Source: Egicoccus sp. AB-alg6-2
Lineage (GTDB): Bacteria; Actinomycetota; Nitriliruptoria; Nitriliruptorales; Nitriliruptoraceae
Direction: 5' to 3'
DNA length: 64,000 nt
NCBI RefSeq assembly: GCF_041821025.1
Contig: NZ_JBGUAY010000005.1
Coordinates: 372,001-436,000 of the forward strand
Shown: positions 46,795 to 55,569 of the stretch, one piece after another
Layout: each line of letters opens with the position of its first letter
Numbering within the stretch: position 1 is the stretch's first letter
Made by a program: the position numbers and the translations under genes
The notes under the pieces: generated by a model
Database searches by the model: none
What the model saw: the letters and a program-made list of their open reading frames with translations, nothing else
Told to the model about the DNA's origin: nothing

Positions 46795-46860
46795 TCAGGG
46801 GGACCAGGAGCTGCGCAGCGCGGCCACGGCGGCCAGCGTCATCCCGATCGCGAAGATCAC
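46795..46860 (-). CDS. Translationally coupled 21-residue hydrophobic micro-ORF
   Basis: GTG 46860 overlaps the MauD-like stop as GTGA and the ORF ends at TGA 46795. The TGAGG at its end supplies the ribosome binding site of the next gene. The peptide is hydrophobic (IFAIGMTLAAVAAL) with one Arg and a SSWSP end, so a single short membrane helix is possible. It may be a real microprotein or only a coupling device. Confidence 0.4.
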   Translation of the reverse strand: MIFAIGMTLAAVAALRSSWSP

Positions 46861-47594
46861 GCGTTCGGCTCCACGTCGGCGGCGAACTCGTCGGCGCGGC
46901 GGTACAGGCTCGGGTCACCGGGAGCGATCCCCGCCGCCAGCAGGTGCCGGTCGGCATCGCGTTCACGGCGCGCGTCGGCGGCGGCCTTGTCCCGCCCCGA
47001 TGACCCCTGCAGCAGCAGGCGCCGCACCGCCGGCCAGGTCGCCGCCGTGCCCTCGCCCCGAACGCGGCCCGTCGTGCCGTCGACGTGGACGACATAGGGG
47101 CTGCCGGGCACGTCGTGGGCGTCCCAGGTGGCGCTGCTCATCACCACGGTTGCGCCGGGCGGGGCCAGGCGTGCGATGGCGTCCCGGTCCTCGTCCGGTT
47201 CCTCCCTGGTCACGATGACGACGCGGGTGTCGGCGGGAACGTCCGGCGCCTCGAGCGCGGGCCAGTAGGGCCGGCAGCCGGTGCACGTCGAGGACAGAAA
47301 CACCAGCACGGTGTCCTGGCGCACGCCCCGGATCCGCAGGGCGAGCACGTCACCCGTCGGACTGACGCCGACGACGTCCTCCGCGAGGCGTCCGTCGACA
47401 GGCGCGGCGGGCGCCGTCTCGAACGCCGTGACGCCCTCGGGCAGCCGGGCACCGAGGCCGGGCTGCTCGGGATCGACGCCCGCACCCAACTCGTGCAGCC
47501 GGCGCAGGATCTCGGCGTGGCTGCGCAGCAACCCGACGACGAGGACGAGTTGCGCGGTGACGACGATGCTCAGGACGATCACCACGACGTTCAT
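46857..47594 (-). CDS. MauD-like membrane-anchored thioredoxin-fold protein
   Basis: 245 residues; ATG 47594 overlaps the MauE-like stop as ATGA. One N-terminal helix (about 3-23) anchors a domain whose active site is CTGC (C104, C107) after VLVFLSST. This is the layout of MauD, which helps form the many disulfides of MauA in methylotrophs. The C-terminal tail after residue 200 is polar. Partners are the MauE-like gene upstream and the 18-Cys protein downstream. Confidence 0.88.
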   Translation of the reverse strand: MNVVVIVLSIVVTAQLVLVVGLLRSHAEILRRLHELGAGVDPEQPGLGARLPEGVTAFETAPAAPVDGRLAEDVVGVSPTGDVLALRIRGVRQDTVLVFLSSTCTGCRPYWPALEAPDVPADTRVVIVTREEPDEDRDAIARLAPPGATVVMSSATWDAHDVPGSPYVVHVDGTTGRVRGEGTAATWPAVRRLLLQGSSGRDKAAADARRERDADRHLLAAGIAPGDPSLYRRADEFAADVEPNA

Positions 47595-48199
47595 CCGGTA
47601 CCTCCATCGATCGCCGCGGTCGGGGACGTGCGCGGCGCCGGCAACGTGACGCGTCGGGTCGCCGCCCGCAGCGCCGGCAGGCGAGTGAACAGCTGCTGCA
47701 GCGTCGCGACCGCTACGACCAGGAGCAGCACCGCCAACGCGGTCGGCACGGGCCCGAGGCCGAGCTGCCACGCCGGCGCCGGGGCGCCGGCCCCGAGCGG
47801 CAGGGCGGTCGCTGCGGCGGCCACGGCGACCACCGTGTTCGACACGACGTGCGTCGGACCGGCCGGTGCCGAGGCGGCGCCGAAGCAGCCGCAGGCCGCA
47901 CCGCGACGCTGCTGGCGGTACGCGACGAGCGCGAACCCGAGATAGGCGACCGCCAGGGCTGCCGACGGCCAACGACCGCCAACGCCCAGGACCGCCCCGG
48001 CCAGGATCAGCTCCCCGACACCGACGGCCCGCACCAGCAGCAGCGAGTGCGCCGAGCGCAAGCCCAGGGCATCTCGCGCCTCGACCGGATGCCGCAGCTT
48101 CGCGATTCCGGCGGGCACGAGCAGCCCCGCGCCGAGCAGCACCAGGACAAAGACACCATCCAGTGCGACCGGTGCCACTCCCCCGAGCTGTGCGAGCAA
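47591..48199 (-). CDS. MauE-like DoxX-type redox-associated membrane protein
   Basis: 202 residues from TTG 48199; other starts (TTG 48214, GTG 48179) are possible. Four hydrophobic helices are seen, with PAGIAKLRHP after the first, RAVGVGELILAGAVLG, and the motif AACGCFG (a CxC pair) common in MauE-like proteins. MauE proteins aid MADH light-chain maturation. It is the first gene of the operon, followed by overlaps at almost every junction. Confidence 0.85.
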   Translation of the reverse strand: MLAQLGGVAPVALDGVFVLVLLGAGLLVPAGIAKLRHPVEARDALGLRSAHSLLLVRAVGVGELILAGAVLGVGGRWPSAALAVAYLGFALVAYRQQRRGAACGCFGAASAPAGPTHVVSNTVVAVAAAATALPLGAGAPAPAWQLGLGPVPTALAVLLLVVAVATLQQLFTRLPALRAATRRVTLPAPRTSPTAAIDGGTG

Positions 48200-48405
48200 T
48201 CGTCTTCCACCCAAGGGCCCGGGTCCGACCCGGGCGTCGCGCGACGCTAGGTCACCCCGGTGGAGCGCGACAACAACCCCGTGTCGGACGGCGAAGGACC
48301 GCGCGAGAAGCGCGCTAGTTTTCCCGCCCTTGTCGGTGGTCCGTCTCGGCGGGAACCATCCGGCGTCGCCGACGTTCGCCGGAGGTCCTCGACATCGGTC
48401 CCCTC

Positions 48406-49224
48406 TTGGCGCTCGGCTCGGCGCTCAGCTTCGGCCTCTCGGACTTCACCGGCGGCCTGGCCGCGCGCCGTGCCTCCGCGCTCACGGTCACCCTGCTGGC
48501 CCAGCTGACCGGCCTCCTGGTGCTGTTGCCCGCCCTGGCACTGCTGCCGGGCCGCCCGTCGCTGCCCGCGCTGACCCTTGGGGCCGGTGCCGGCCTGCTC
48601 GGCAGCCTCGGGTTGGTGCTGTACCTGCGCTGCATGGCGATCGGGCCGATGGGGCTGATCTCGCCCATCGCCGCGCTCGTGGGTGCCGCCGTACCGGTCG
48701 GCTGGGGCGTCGTCCTGGCGGGCGAGACCCTGCTGGCGCGCGACGTGACCGGGATTTTGGCGGGCCTGGTCGCCGTCGTCCTGGTCGCCTACCAGCCCGG
48801 CACGTCGCTGCTGGCCGCTGGGACGCGTGGTCCCCTGGTCGCCGCCTGCGCCGGTGTTGCCTTCGGGTTGTTCCTGGTGCTGCTCGACGCCACCCCGACC
48901 GACTCGGGTCTGTGGCCCCTCCTCGGTGCCCGACTGGCCGGCAGCAGTCTGCTGTTCGCCTGGCTCGCCACGTCACGCCGGCGTTGGCCCCAGGCATCGG
49001 CCCGGTGGCTGACGGTGGCGAGCGGCGCGACGGACCAGCTCGCCAACGTGCTGTTCCTCCTCGCGACGCGCACCGGCCTGCTGTCGCTGGCGTCGCTGCT
49101 CACCTCGCTGTATCCCGTCGTGGTCGTCGTCCTCGCCCGCCAGCTGCTGCACGAACGGCTCACCCGCCCGCAGAGCGTCGGCGTCCTGCTCGCACTGGCC
49201 GCAACTGCCCTCATCGTCCTCTGA
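48406..49224 (+). CDS. EamA/DMT-type transporter
   Basis: 272 residues from TTG 48406. Ten hydrophobic helices in two EamA halves are visible, with LGSALSFGLSDFTGGLAARR at the start and LYPVVVVVLARQLLHERLTRPQSVGVLLALA at the end. The GGAGG site at 48381-48385 is too far from this TTG and points to an ATC at 48394 (IGPLL, four codons upstream), so the true start is uncertain. A small metabolite exporter or permease is likely, with unknown substrate. Confidence 0.9.
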   Translation: MALGSALSFGLSDFTGGLAARRASALTVTLLAQLTGLLVLLPALALLPGRPSLPALTLGAGAGLLGSLGLVLYLRCMAIGPMGLISPIAALVGAAVPVGWGVVLAGETLLARDVTGILAGLVAVVLVAYQPGTSLLAAGTRGPLVAACAGVAFGLFLVLLDATPTDSGLWPLLGARLAGSSLLFAWLATSRRRWPQASARWLTVASGATDQLANVLFLLATRTGLLSLASLLTSLYPVVVVVLARQLLHERLTRPQSVGVLLALAATALIVL

Positions 49225-49347
49225 ACACGACGGATGTGGAGCGAGGTCGCCGAAGCGGCCGCGGGCCGTGGCGATACCGGCTCGATCGGTTCGCGCCACG
49301 CGCCGACGCGGACCCGGAGTGCCGTCCCGGACCGCGTGCCGAACCGG

Positions 49348-49527
49348 TCAGGCGCGGCCACTCCTTCCACGCTGCGCCACCCACAGGATCGCGGCGATCA
49401 CCAAGAGCGCGATGCCGACCCACGTGAGGATCCAGGTGGGCGCGTCGATGTCGAACTGCGGAGCGAACGCGCCGATCAGGAAGCAGACGATCCCGACGAG
49501 CCCCAGGAGCATGGCATTGCGTGGCAT
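49348..49527 (-). CDS. Small two-helix membrane protein
   Basis: 59 residues from ATG 49527, with GGAGG 8 nt upstream. Two helices (about 6-23 and 32-50) are joined by APQFDIDAPTW; the tail is basic (RGRSGRA). The family is not recognised, though such DUF-type small proteins are common in actinobacteria and archaea. Confidence 0.7.
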   Translation of the reverse strand: MPRNAMLLGLVGIVCFLIGAFAPQFDIDAPTWILTWVGIALLVIAAILWVAQRGRSGRA

Positions 49528-49815
49528 GATCGATGCCTCCGTCAGCGCCCGGCAGGGGAGGGGGAGATCAGTTGCGCTCCCTCGTGCACCGGTTCGATGC
49601 TACGCCCGCGCCGGTGCGCTCGCCACGACTCACGGGCAGCAGGCGCTCCAGGCAGAGCCGCAGTGCGCAGCCCCGTCCGCGACCCGAACCCTCGCTGTTC
49701 CATGCTCGGTCGTCTCGCTCCCGTTGCCCCGCCCACCGAGTTCGCCGGCGAGACCGTCGTAGGGGCGTGGACGCCGTCGCCTCCTCCGGTCAGAGGCCGA
49801 GCAGAAAGCGCGGCA

Positions 49816-50348
49816 ATGGATCGATCCGAACCCGACGCCGGCCGCCGAGATCGGACCCTGGTCCACCTGGCCTCCGCGATCAGCGGAGCACGACGGCCTG
49901 CGTGTGTCGTCCTGGTCGCCGTCGACGGCGTCGACGGGGCGGGCAAGACCGTGTTCGCCGACTTCTGCTCGAACCGCTGACCGCCCCGGGCGAGCGCTGG
50001 GTGGTGCGGCGCGTCTACGACGTCCACGCTGAGCATCCCGTCGAGGCGGTGACGGAGCCGGCGGCCGACGTGCAGGTGCTCGTCTTCGACGGCATCTTCC
50101 TTCACCGGCCCGAGCTTCGCGATCTGTGGGACCTCACGGTGTTTCTGGAGGTCGACTTCGAGGTGTCGATCCCCCGCGGCGCTGCCCGCGGGTACGGCGA
50201 CCCTGACCCCACGGCGGCGTCCAACCAGCGCTACGTCGAGGGTCAGCGGCTGTACCTGGCAGCATGCCGGCCGCGCGAGCGAGCCACATGGGTGATCGAC
50301 AACAACGTCCTCGCCGACGCCCGCATCACCGATGGGCCCAAGACGTGA
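49816..50348 (+). pseudogene. Uridine kinase-like gene broken by an internal deletion
   Basis: Frame 1 starts at ATG 49816 and encodes a P-loop (AVDGVDGAGKTVFAD), then stops at 49980 after FCSNR. Another frame resumes at about 49965 with LLEPLTAPGERW and runs to 50348, including VLVFDGIFLHRPELRDLWDL and NQRYVEGQRLYL. Intact relatives have, as far as I recall, about 50-60 residues between these parts. An internal deletion with frame loss near 49963-49970 explains this. The remaining parts look well preserved, so the event may be recent. Confidence 0.8.
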
Positions 50349-50441
50349 CGACGGGTGGATCGAGCGCCGCTGGGGAGAGCGCCGGGGTGCCTGGCCCCAT
50401 CGCGCCGACGACCTAAGGTCGCGGTGTCGTCAGGAGGTCTC

Positions 50442-50879
50442 GTGGAGCAGCGGCTGAGTCTGGTGACCTTGGGCGTGGACGATCTCCGCCGCGCCCGCGA
50501 GTTCTACGAACACCTCGGGTGGCGCGGGCAGGAGGTCGAGGAGACGGTCTTCTTCCAGGCGGGCAGCATCGGAGTCGTGCTCTGGGGGCGCGACAAGCTC
50601 GCAGAGGATTGTGGCGTCGAGGTCGCTGCTCCTGGCGGCTTCGGGGGCATCGCGCTCGCGCACAACGTTCGTTCGCGTACCGACGTGGAGGCCGTGGTCG
50701 AGGCCGCCGCCCACGCCGGAGGCACGATCACCCGGCCGCCGGCCGACACCTCCTACGGCGGCTATGCCGGGTGCTTCACCGATCTCGACGGACACGTCTG
50801 GGAGATCGCCTACAACCCCGGGTTCCCGCTCGATGCTGACGGGGCCATCACCATCCCGGCCCTCGCCGTCGACGGCTGA
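50442..50879 (+). CDS. VOC (glyoxalase/bleomycin-resistance-like) protein
   Basis: 145 residues from GTG 50442 with AGGAGG upstream. Two beta-alpha-beta-beta-beta motifs are implied by LVTLGVDDLRRAREFYEHLGW, IGVVLWGRDKLAED, and YGGYAGCFTDLDGHVWEIAYNPGF. Metal-ligand positions are plausible in DGHVWEI. The ligand is unknown. Confidence 0.9.
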   Translation: MEQRLSLVTLGVDDLRRAREFYEHLGWRGQEVEETVFFQAGSIGVVLWGRDKLAEDCGVEVAAPGGFGGIALAHNVRSRTDVEAVVEAAAHAGGTITRPPADTSYGGYAGCFTDLDGHVWEIAYNPGFPLDADGAITIPALAVDG

Positions 50880-50959
50880 ACGTCTTCGCACAGCAGCTGG
50901 CGAGGTCGAGTGAAGCAGGCCCCCTGCGGCCACACGACGTGCCGGATCGGGCAACGATC

Positions 50960-51054
50960 GCCATGTCGCATGTCGCCGTCCGTGTCGCGCTTCTCCCGCA
51001 CTTCTGCGCCGAAACCGCGACAGGGGCGGGGAGCCGCGACATCAGCCGCGAGAC
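50960..51054. repeat. Intergenic 19-nt-period inverted repeat element, copy B
   Basis: The left part starts GCCATGTCGC (50960-50969) with further TGTCGC copies. The right part has GCGACAGGGGCGGGGAGCC (51017-51035) and GCGACATCAGCCGCGAGAC (51036-51054), an exact 19-nt period. It lies between the convergent VOC and DUF4386 stop codons. It is more degenerate than copy A. Confidence 0.65.
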
Positions 51055-51088
51055 GGCAGCATGTTGGCGTCGGACACGCCTGAGCGGG

Positions 51089-51784
51089 TCAGACGGCGAG
51101 CGGGTCGAGCCGCTCGGGGGCCGAGGTGCGGACGCCCTTCACGAGCAGGTAGAGGACGAGCCAGAACTCCGCGATGGTGGGCGCGGTGAGCATCGTGTGC
51201 GCGAGCGCCGGCAGGTCGGGAGCGATGAAGCCAACGAGGGTGTCGACGATCCAGCTGCCGCCCGCGACGACGAGCAGCACACCGAGCGATCGCGGGAACA
51301 GTCCCGACCGATGGGCGAGATAGCCCAATGGAAGCAGCCACAGGCCGAAGAAGATGCCCGCGAGCGCGTACCCGTGCGCATGGAGGTCGAGCAGGAGCAG
51401 TACGAGGCCGTCGGAACCAGGCGCGCCGTAGGTGGGATCGGTCGCGACGAGCAGGGCGGCCTGGTGGAGCAGCAGGTTGATCAGGATCATTCCTGCACCC
51501 ACGGCGACGAAGACCATCATGGCCCCGGCGGCGTGCCGGTCCACGTGACGCAACAGCAGGTGGAGCGTGACGCCGACGAACACGAAGATCGTGGCCATGG
51601 CGATGTCGGCGACAAGGGCGAGACGGAACACGGTCGGGTTGGCCGTGAGGTTCTGGACGGTGGCCACCGCGTCACCGTCGACGTGGATGCCGGCACGGAC
51701 ACCGAGGTGGGCCGCGGCGCCGAGGACGCACACGAGCAGGTACAGGGCGCCGGCGAGCCGGGCGAGGCGAGCGGGAGTGGCCAT
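51089..51784 (-). CDS. DUF4386 family membrane protein
   Basis: 231 residues from ATG 51784, with GGAGG upstream. Six hydrophobic helices are visible, starting LARLAGALYLLVCVLG and including VFVGVTLHLLLRHVDRHAAG, a signature of DUF4386, then FGLWLLPLGYLAHRSGLFPRSLG. The function is unknown. Confidence 0.9.
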   Translation of the reverse strand: MATPARLARLAGALYLLVCVLGAAAHLGVRAGIHVDGDAVATVQNLTANPTVFRLALVADIAMATIFVFVGVTLHLLLRHVDRHAAGAMMVFVAVGAGMILINLLLHQAALLVATDPTYGAPGSDGLVLLLLDLHAHGYALAGIFFGLWLLPLGYLAHRSGLFPRSLGVLLVVAGGSWIVDTLVGFIAPDLPALAHTMLTAPTIAEFWLVLYLLVKGVRTSAPERLDPLAV

Positions 51785-51976
51785 GGATCCTCCGTCTGAA
51801 AGGCAGTCCGGCCACGATGACGGAACGTCTGGCCGCCGGCGTCGGTCCGCAGGCTCGAAGAGGCCCAGCCACCCGAACGACGCTCGGCTCGTGCTTTCGG
51901 CTGATGCCGGTCCCACACGCCTTCGACGGCCGGCCACGCCGAGACGCGCACGAGTTCCCGCCGACCCGACGCCGCG

Positions 51977-53194
51977 TCAGCCCTGCGGCGGGTAGCGCTT
52001 GAGTTCGCGCCGCGCCAGCGCCATCTCGTGGACCTCGTCGGGCCCGTCCGCCATCCGCAGCGTGCGCGCGTGGGCCCACATCATGGCGAGTGGCGTGTCG
52101 TTGGAGAAGCCCGCACCGCCATGGGTCTGGATCGCCTTGTCGAGCACCCACTCGGCCATCGACGGCGCGACGATCTTGATCGCCGAGATCTCCATCCGTG
52201 CGCCCTTGTTGCCCACGGTGTCCATCAGGTGGGCGGCCTTGAGCGTGAGCAGCCGGGCCTGTTCGATCCGGACCCGCGCCTGGGCGATCCAGTGCTGGAA
52301 CACCCCCTGTCGAGCGATGGGCGTGCCGAACGGCTCGCGGCCGATCGCCCGCTCGCACATCAGATCGAAGGCACGCTCGGCCATGCCGATCAGGCGCATG
52401 CAGTGGTGGATGCGCCCCGGACCGAGCCGCTCCTGCGCGATGCGGAACCCGTCGCCCTCCTGCCCGATGAGGTTGCTCGCCGGCACCCGGACGTCGACGA
52501 ACTCGACCTCGGGGTGTCCGCCCTGCCCGTCGTAGTGCCCGAAGACCGGCAACTCGCGCACCACCCGCACCCCGGGCGTGTCCATCGGCACCAGGATCAT
52601 CGACTGCTGCCGGTAGGGCTGCTCGTCGGGATCGGTGACACCCATGAAGATGCCGACCTTGCAGCGTGGGCTGGCCGCGCCGCTCGACCACCACTTGCGA
52701 CCGTTGATGACGTACTCGTCGCCGTCGCGATCGATCCGCGACCGGATGTTGCGCGCATCCGACGAGGCCACCTCGGGTTCGGTCATGAAGAACGCGGACC
52801 GGATCTCGCCGGCCAACAGCGGCTCGAGCCACTGCTGCTGCTGCTGCGGGCTGCCGAAGAGGTGCAGCACCTCCATGTTGCCGGTGTCCGGAGCGCTGCA
52901 GTTGAGCGCCTCGGGCGCGATCACGGGCGAGCGACCGGTCCATTCGGCGAGATGGGCGTAGTCGAGATTGCTCAACCCGGCGCCGTGTCGCTCGTCCGGT
53001 AGGAACAGGTTCCACAGCCCCCGGCGTCTCGCTTCGGCCTTCAGTTCCTCGAGCACCTCGGGCTGGTGGTGGCGGTCGCCCGAGGTCGCGATCTCGTCGT
53101 GGAAGCGTTGCTCGTTGGGATAGACGTGCGTGTCGAGGAAGTCGAGCAGCTCGACGCGCAGACGTTCACCGTGCCCGCTCAGCCGCAGGTCCAC
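51977..53194 (-). CDS. Acyl-CoA dehydrogenase family protein
   Basis: 405 residues from GTG 53194 with GGGGAG upstream. The order of motifs is typical: [59 protein letters not shown], and [11 protein letters not shown] near the end, where the flavin tail and the late [16 protein letters not shown] lie. The subgroup resembles ACAD10/11-like dehydrogenases. The substrate chain is unknown; there is no beta-oxidation operon here. Confidence 0.93.
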   Translation of the reverse strand: MDLRLSGHGERLRVELLDFLDTHVYPNEQRFHDEIATSGDRHHQPEVLEELKAEARRRGLWNLFLPDERHGAGLSNLDYAHLAEWTGRSPVIAPEALNCSAPDTGNMEVLHLFGSPQQQQQWLEPLLAGEIRSAFFMTEPEVASSDARNIRSRIDRDGDEYVINGRKWWSSGAASPRCKVGIFMGVTDPDEQPYRQQSMILVPMDTPGVRVVRELPVFGHYDGQGGHPEVEFVDVRVPASNLIGQEGDGFRIAQERLGPGRIHHCMRLIGMAERAFDLMCERAIGREPFGTPIARQGVFQHWIAQARVRIEQARLLTLKAAHLMDTVGNKGARMEISAIKIVAPSMAEWVLDKAIQTHGGAGFSNDTPLAMMWAHARTLRMADGPDEVHEMALARRELKRYPPQG

Positions 53195-53253
53195 AACCTG
53201 GCTCCCCTCGCCCGGATCCGCCGCCGGGCGCCCTGCCCGGCCGGCGCCGCACG

Positions 53254-53529
53254 TTAGTCGCCGACGCTGCGCAGGTGTCGGTCGGCGGCATCCTCACCGT
53301 GGCGCGGCACCCGACCCTGTTCGAACCCGGCGACGGCGGCGAACACGACCTCTTCGCCGCGACGCCGCAGGTCACCGGCGGCCGCAACGGCGCCCGACCT
53401 CGCCTTGCGCAGGGCCTCACGACGGAGCTCACGTCGGCGCTCGACGCCGTGCTCGGGGTCCTTGAGGTACATCCAACCGGCGCCGAGCGCCGCACCGGCG
53501 GAAAAGGTCATCATCGACCGCAGACGCAC
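53254..53529 (-). CDS. Small YtxH-like protein
   Basis: 91 residues from GTG 53529, with GAGGAA 8 nt upstream. A short N-terminal hydrophobic stretch ([14 protein letters not shown]) precedes [25 protein letters not shown] and a charged helix, the usual form of YtxH-like proteins. The function is unknown. Confidence 0.7.
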   Translation of the reverse strand: MRLRSMMTFSAGAALGAGWMYLKDPEHGVERRRELRREALRKARSGAVAAAGDLRRRGEEVVFAAVAGFEQGRVPRHGEDAADRHLRSVGD

Positions 53530-53640
53530 AACGGATTCCTCGATTCGGCTGTCCCCACGCTACTACCCGTGGCGCTGCGTCCACGACGACGGCCCGCCGT
53601 CATGGTGCGGCGGGCCGTGGTCGGTGACTCGGGCGAACGA

Positions 53641-54258
53641 TCAGCGCAGGCCGAGCTGACGGCTGCAGGAGGGCCACGCCTGCCAGCCCTGGCGCTCGAG
53701 GAGGATCTCGGCGCGACGGATCTGCTCCGCCTTCGAGTTCTCGTGCGGGTAGCCGCTACCGCCGACCCACCGCCACGAGTCGATGGTGAACTGCAGGCCG
53801 CCGTAGAAGCTGTTGCCGGTGTTGATGCTCCAGTTGCCGCCCGACTCGCACTGTGCGAGGCGGTCCCAGACACTGACATCGACGCCGGAAGTGGCCGGAG
53901 CCGGCTCGTCGGGCGCCGGTTCGGGCTCCGGCTCGGGCTCGGGCTCGGGCGCCGGCGCGGGCTCAGGCTCGGGTTCCGGTTCGGGCTCAACGGCGACGAG
54001 CTCGGTACGGGCCTCGACCGCCTCCGTCAGCGCAGCGGTCAGGGGTACGTCGCCGGCCGGGCGTGGCTCGACGCGGTCGCTCGGGGTGACCGAAACGGTG
54101 CGCACGACGGCCGTGCGCTCGTCGGGCTCGTCGGATGACGCGTTCGCGTCGAGGGTGACGGCAGCCGTCGCGACAGCCACGAGGGCGCCAGCGACGGTGA
54201 AGCGTTGGATGACACGGCGGGGGGTGGCGGTCCGGGTCGTGCAGGCACGACGGGACAT
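53641..54258 (-). CDS. Resuscitation-promoting factor-like transglycosylase
   Basis: 205 residues from ATG 54258, with AGGAG 6 nt upstream. An N-terminal membrane/signal segment (about 18-42) is followed by a Glu/Pro repeat (EPEP units at about 90-118) and a C-terminal Rpf domain with WDRLAQCESGGNWSINTG (catalytic Glu in CESGGNW) and SFYGGLQFTIDSWRWVGG. Rpf enzymes cut peptidoglycan and wake dormant cells. A long leader with a strong hairpin precedes it. Confidence 0.93.
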   Translation of the reverse strand: MSRRACTTRTATPRRVIQRFTVAGALVAVATAAVTLDANASSDEPDERTAVVRTVSVTPSDRVEPRPAGDVPLTAALTEAVEARTELVAVEPEPEPEPEPAPAPEPEPEPEPEPAPDEPAPATSGVDVSVWDRLAQCESGGNWSINTGNSFYGGLQFTIDSWRWVGGSGYPHENSKAEQIRRAEILLERQGWQAWPSCSRQLGLR

Positions 54259-54594
54259 GCGAACTCCTGGAACGGGGGCAAGGGGGATGGCGGCGAGTGC
54301 GGTGCCTGCCCGGCTGGATGACGGGCGGCGGTGAGGGGTGGTGCCGCCGAACGGCTGGAACGGTGACCGGTGTGCGGGTGACCACCCCCACGGGACCCTG
54401 CCCATCCGGACACTGGACTCGCGCGGGAGGGCCGCACCCCGGTCGCTCGACCGGGGTGCAACCCGGTCGTGCGGTCAGGGGACGACGAGCGCGTACCGCT
54501 CGTGTCCACGGGCGCTTGCATCAGCGCGCACTCGGTATTCTGGCGTTTTCGTCCGGCTGACCGAACGGCAGCCCGAGCTCCCCGGGGCCCCGTC
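54259..54594. other. Divergent leader region of rpf and an EamA gene, with a 12-bp-arm hairpin
   Basis: No gene is supported here. GCACCCCGGTCG (54434-54445) and CGACCGGGGTGC (54448-54459) form a perfect stem with a CT loop, about 180 nt upstream of the rpf start. In other actinobacteria rpf leaders may carry a c-di-AMP riboswitch; I could not match its conserved parts here. TATTCT at 54536-54541 could be a plus-strand -10. Confidence 0.5.
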
Positions 54595-55569
54595 GTGGTC
54601 ACACCTGGTCCGTCGTCGCCGGCGCGCAACCGTCTCCTCGCAACCTCGAGCGGGACCAACCTCGACGCGTTCGGCACCAGCGAGTGGGGGTTGCTCGCCG
54701 CCGTGGCGACGATCTGGGGCACCTCGTTCCTGTTCGTCGCCATCGGCCTGGAGGCGTTCGAGCCGGGGCTGATCACCCTTGCCCGCGTCGGCCTCGGCGC
54801 GGCCGCGCTCGCCCTGGTCCCCGCCGCCCGCAGGACCGCGATCGCGCGCGAGGACCTTCCGCGCGTTGCGCTGCTCGGGGTGATCTGGATGGGGATCCCG
54901 CTGCTGCTGTTCCCGGTGGCCCAGCAGTGGATCGACTCGTCGGTGGCGGGCATGGTCAACGGCGCGATGCCCCTCACGACGGCGATGTGGTCGGCGTTGC
55001 TGCTGCGGCGACTGCCGGGCCGCACCCAGGCCATCGGGCTGGTCGTGGGCTTCTTCGGGATCCTGGCGATCTCGCTGCCGGAGCTCCCGGTCGGCGCCAC
55101 ACGCACCGGCACGGCGGAGACCGCGCTCGGCACCGGTCTGGTCTTCGTCGCGATCGTGCTGTACGGGCTGTCGGCGAACCTCGCCGTACCGCTGCAACAG
55201 CGTTACGGCGCCCTGCCGGTGCTGCTTCGCGCGCAGCTGGCCGCGCTGGTGGTGATCGCCCCCTTCGGCGTCGCCGCGATCGGCCCCTCGCGTTGGGACC
55301 CGATGGCTGCGCTGGCGATGCTGCCGCTCGGGCTGCTCGGCACCGGGCTGGCCTTCGTGCTCATGGCCACCCTGGTCGGCCGCGTCGGTGGCCCGCGCGG
55401 GTCGGTGGCGGTCTACTTCGTGCCGGTCGTCGCCATCGCCGCGGGCATGCTCTTCCGCGCGGAGCAGGTCCATCCACTGGCGCTGCTCGGCACGCTGCTG
55501 GTCCTCGCGGGAGCGTGGATCACCTCGCGGCGCGAACCCCTTCCGCCCGCGCCGCTCGGACGCGGCTAG
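54595..55569 (+). CDS. EamA/DMT-type transporter
   Basis: 324 residues from GTG 54595; the start is uncertain because no ribosome binding site is clear. Ten helices in two EamA halves are visible: WGLLAAVATIWGTSFLFVAI, GMVNGAMPLTTAMWSALL and the second half ending LALLGTLLVLAGAWI. The tail is Pro-rich. Its TAG is shared with the convergent thiamine-binding gene (CTAG). The substrate is unknown. Confidence 0.88.
   Translation: MVTPGPSSPARNRLLATSSGTNLDAFGTSEWGLLAAVATIWGTSFLFVAIGLEAFEPGLITLARVGLGAAALALVPAARRTAIAREDLPRVALLGVIWMGIPLLLFPVAQQWIDSSVAGMVNGAMPLTTAMWSALLLRRLPGRTQAIGLVVGFFGILAISLPELPVGATRTGTAETALGTGLVFVAIVLYGLSANLAVPLQQRYGALPVLLRAQLAALVVIAPFGVAAIGPSRWDPMAALAMLPLGLLGTGLAFVLMATLVGRVGGPRGSVAVYFVPVVAIAAGMLFRAEQVHPLALLGTLLVLAGAWITSRREPLPPAPLGRG

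Noticed and set aside
43996-48199. Functional methylamine dehydrogenase cluster
   Set aside because: No MauB heavy chain, MauG or amicyanin is present and the TTQ pair is incomplete.
51817-52002. 61-codon plus-strand ORF between DUF4386 and the acyl-CoA dehydrogenase
   Set aside because: No ribosome binding site, low-complexity composition, and it overlaps the dehydrogenase end.
53900-54000. CRISPR-like or minisatellite signal from GGGCTC repeats
   Set aside because: It encodes the Glu/Pro repeat of the Rpf protein; units are 6 nt and coding.
54259-54560. c-di-AMP (ydaO) riboswitch before rpf
   Set aside because: Location is suggestive, but I could not find the conserved helices or loops by eye; kept only as a hairpin.
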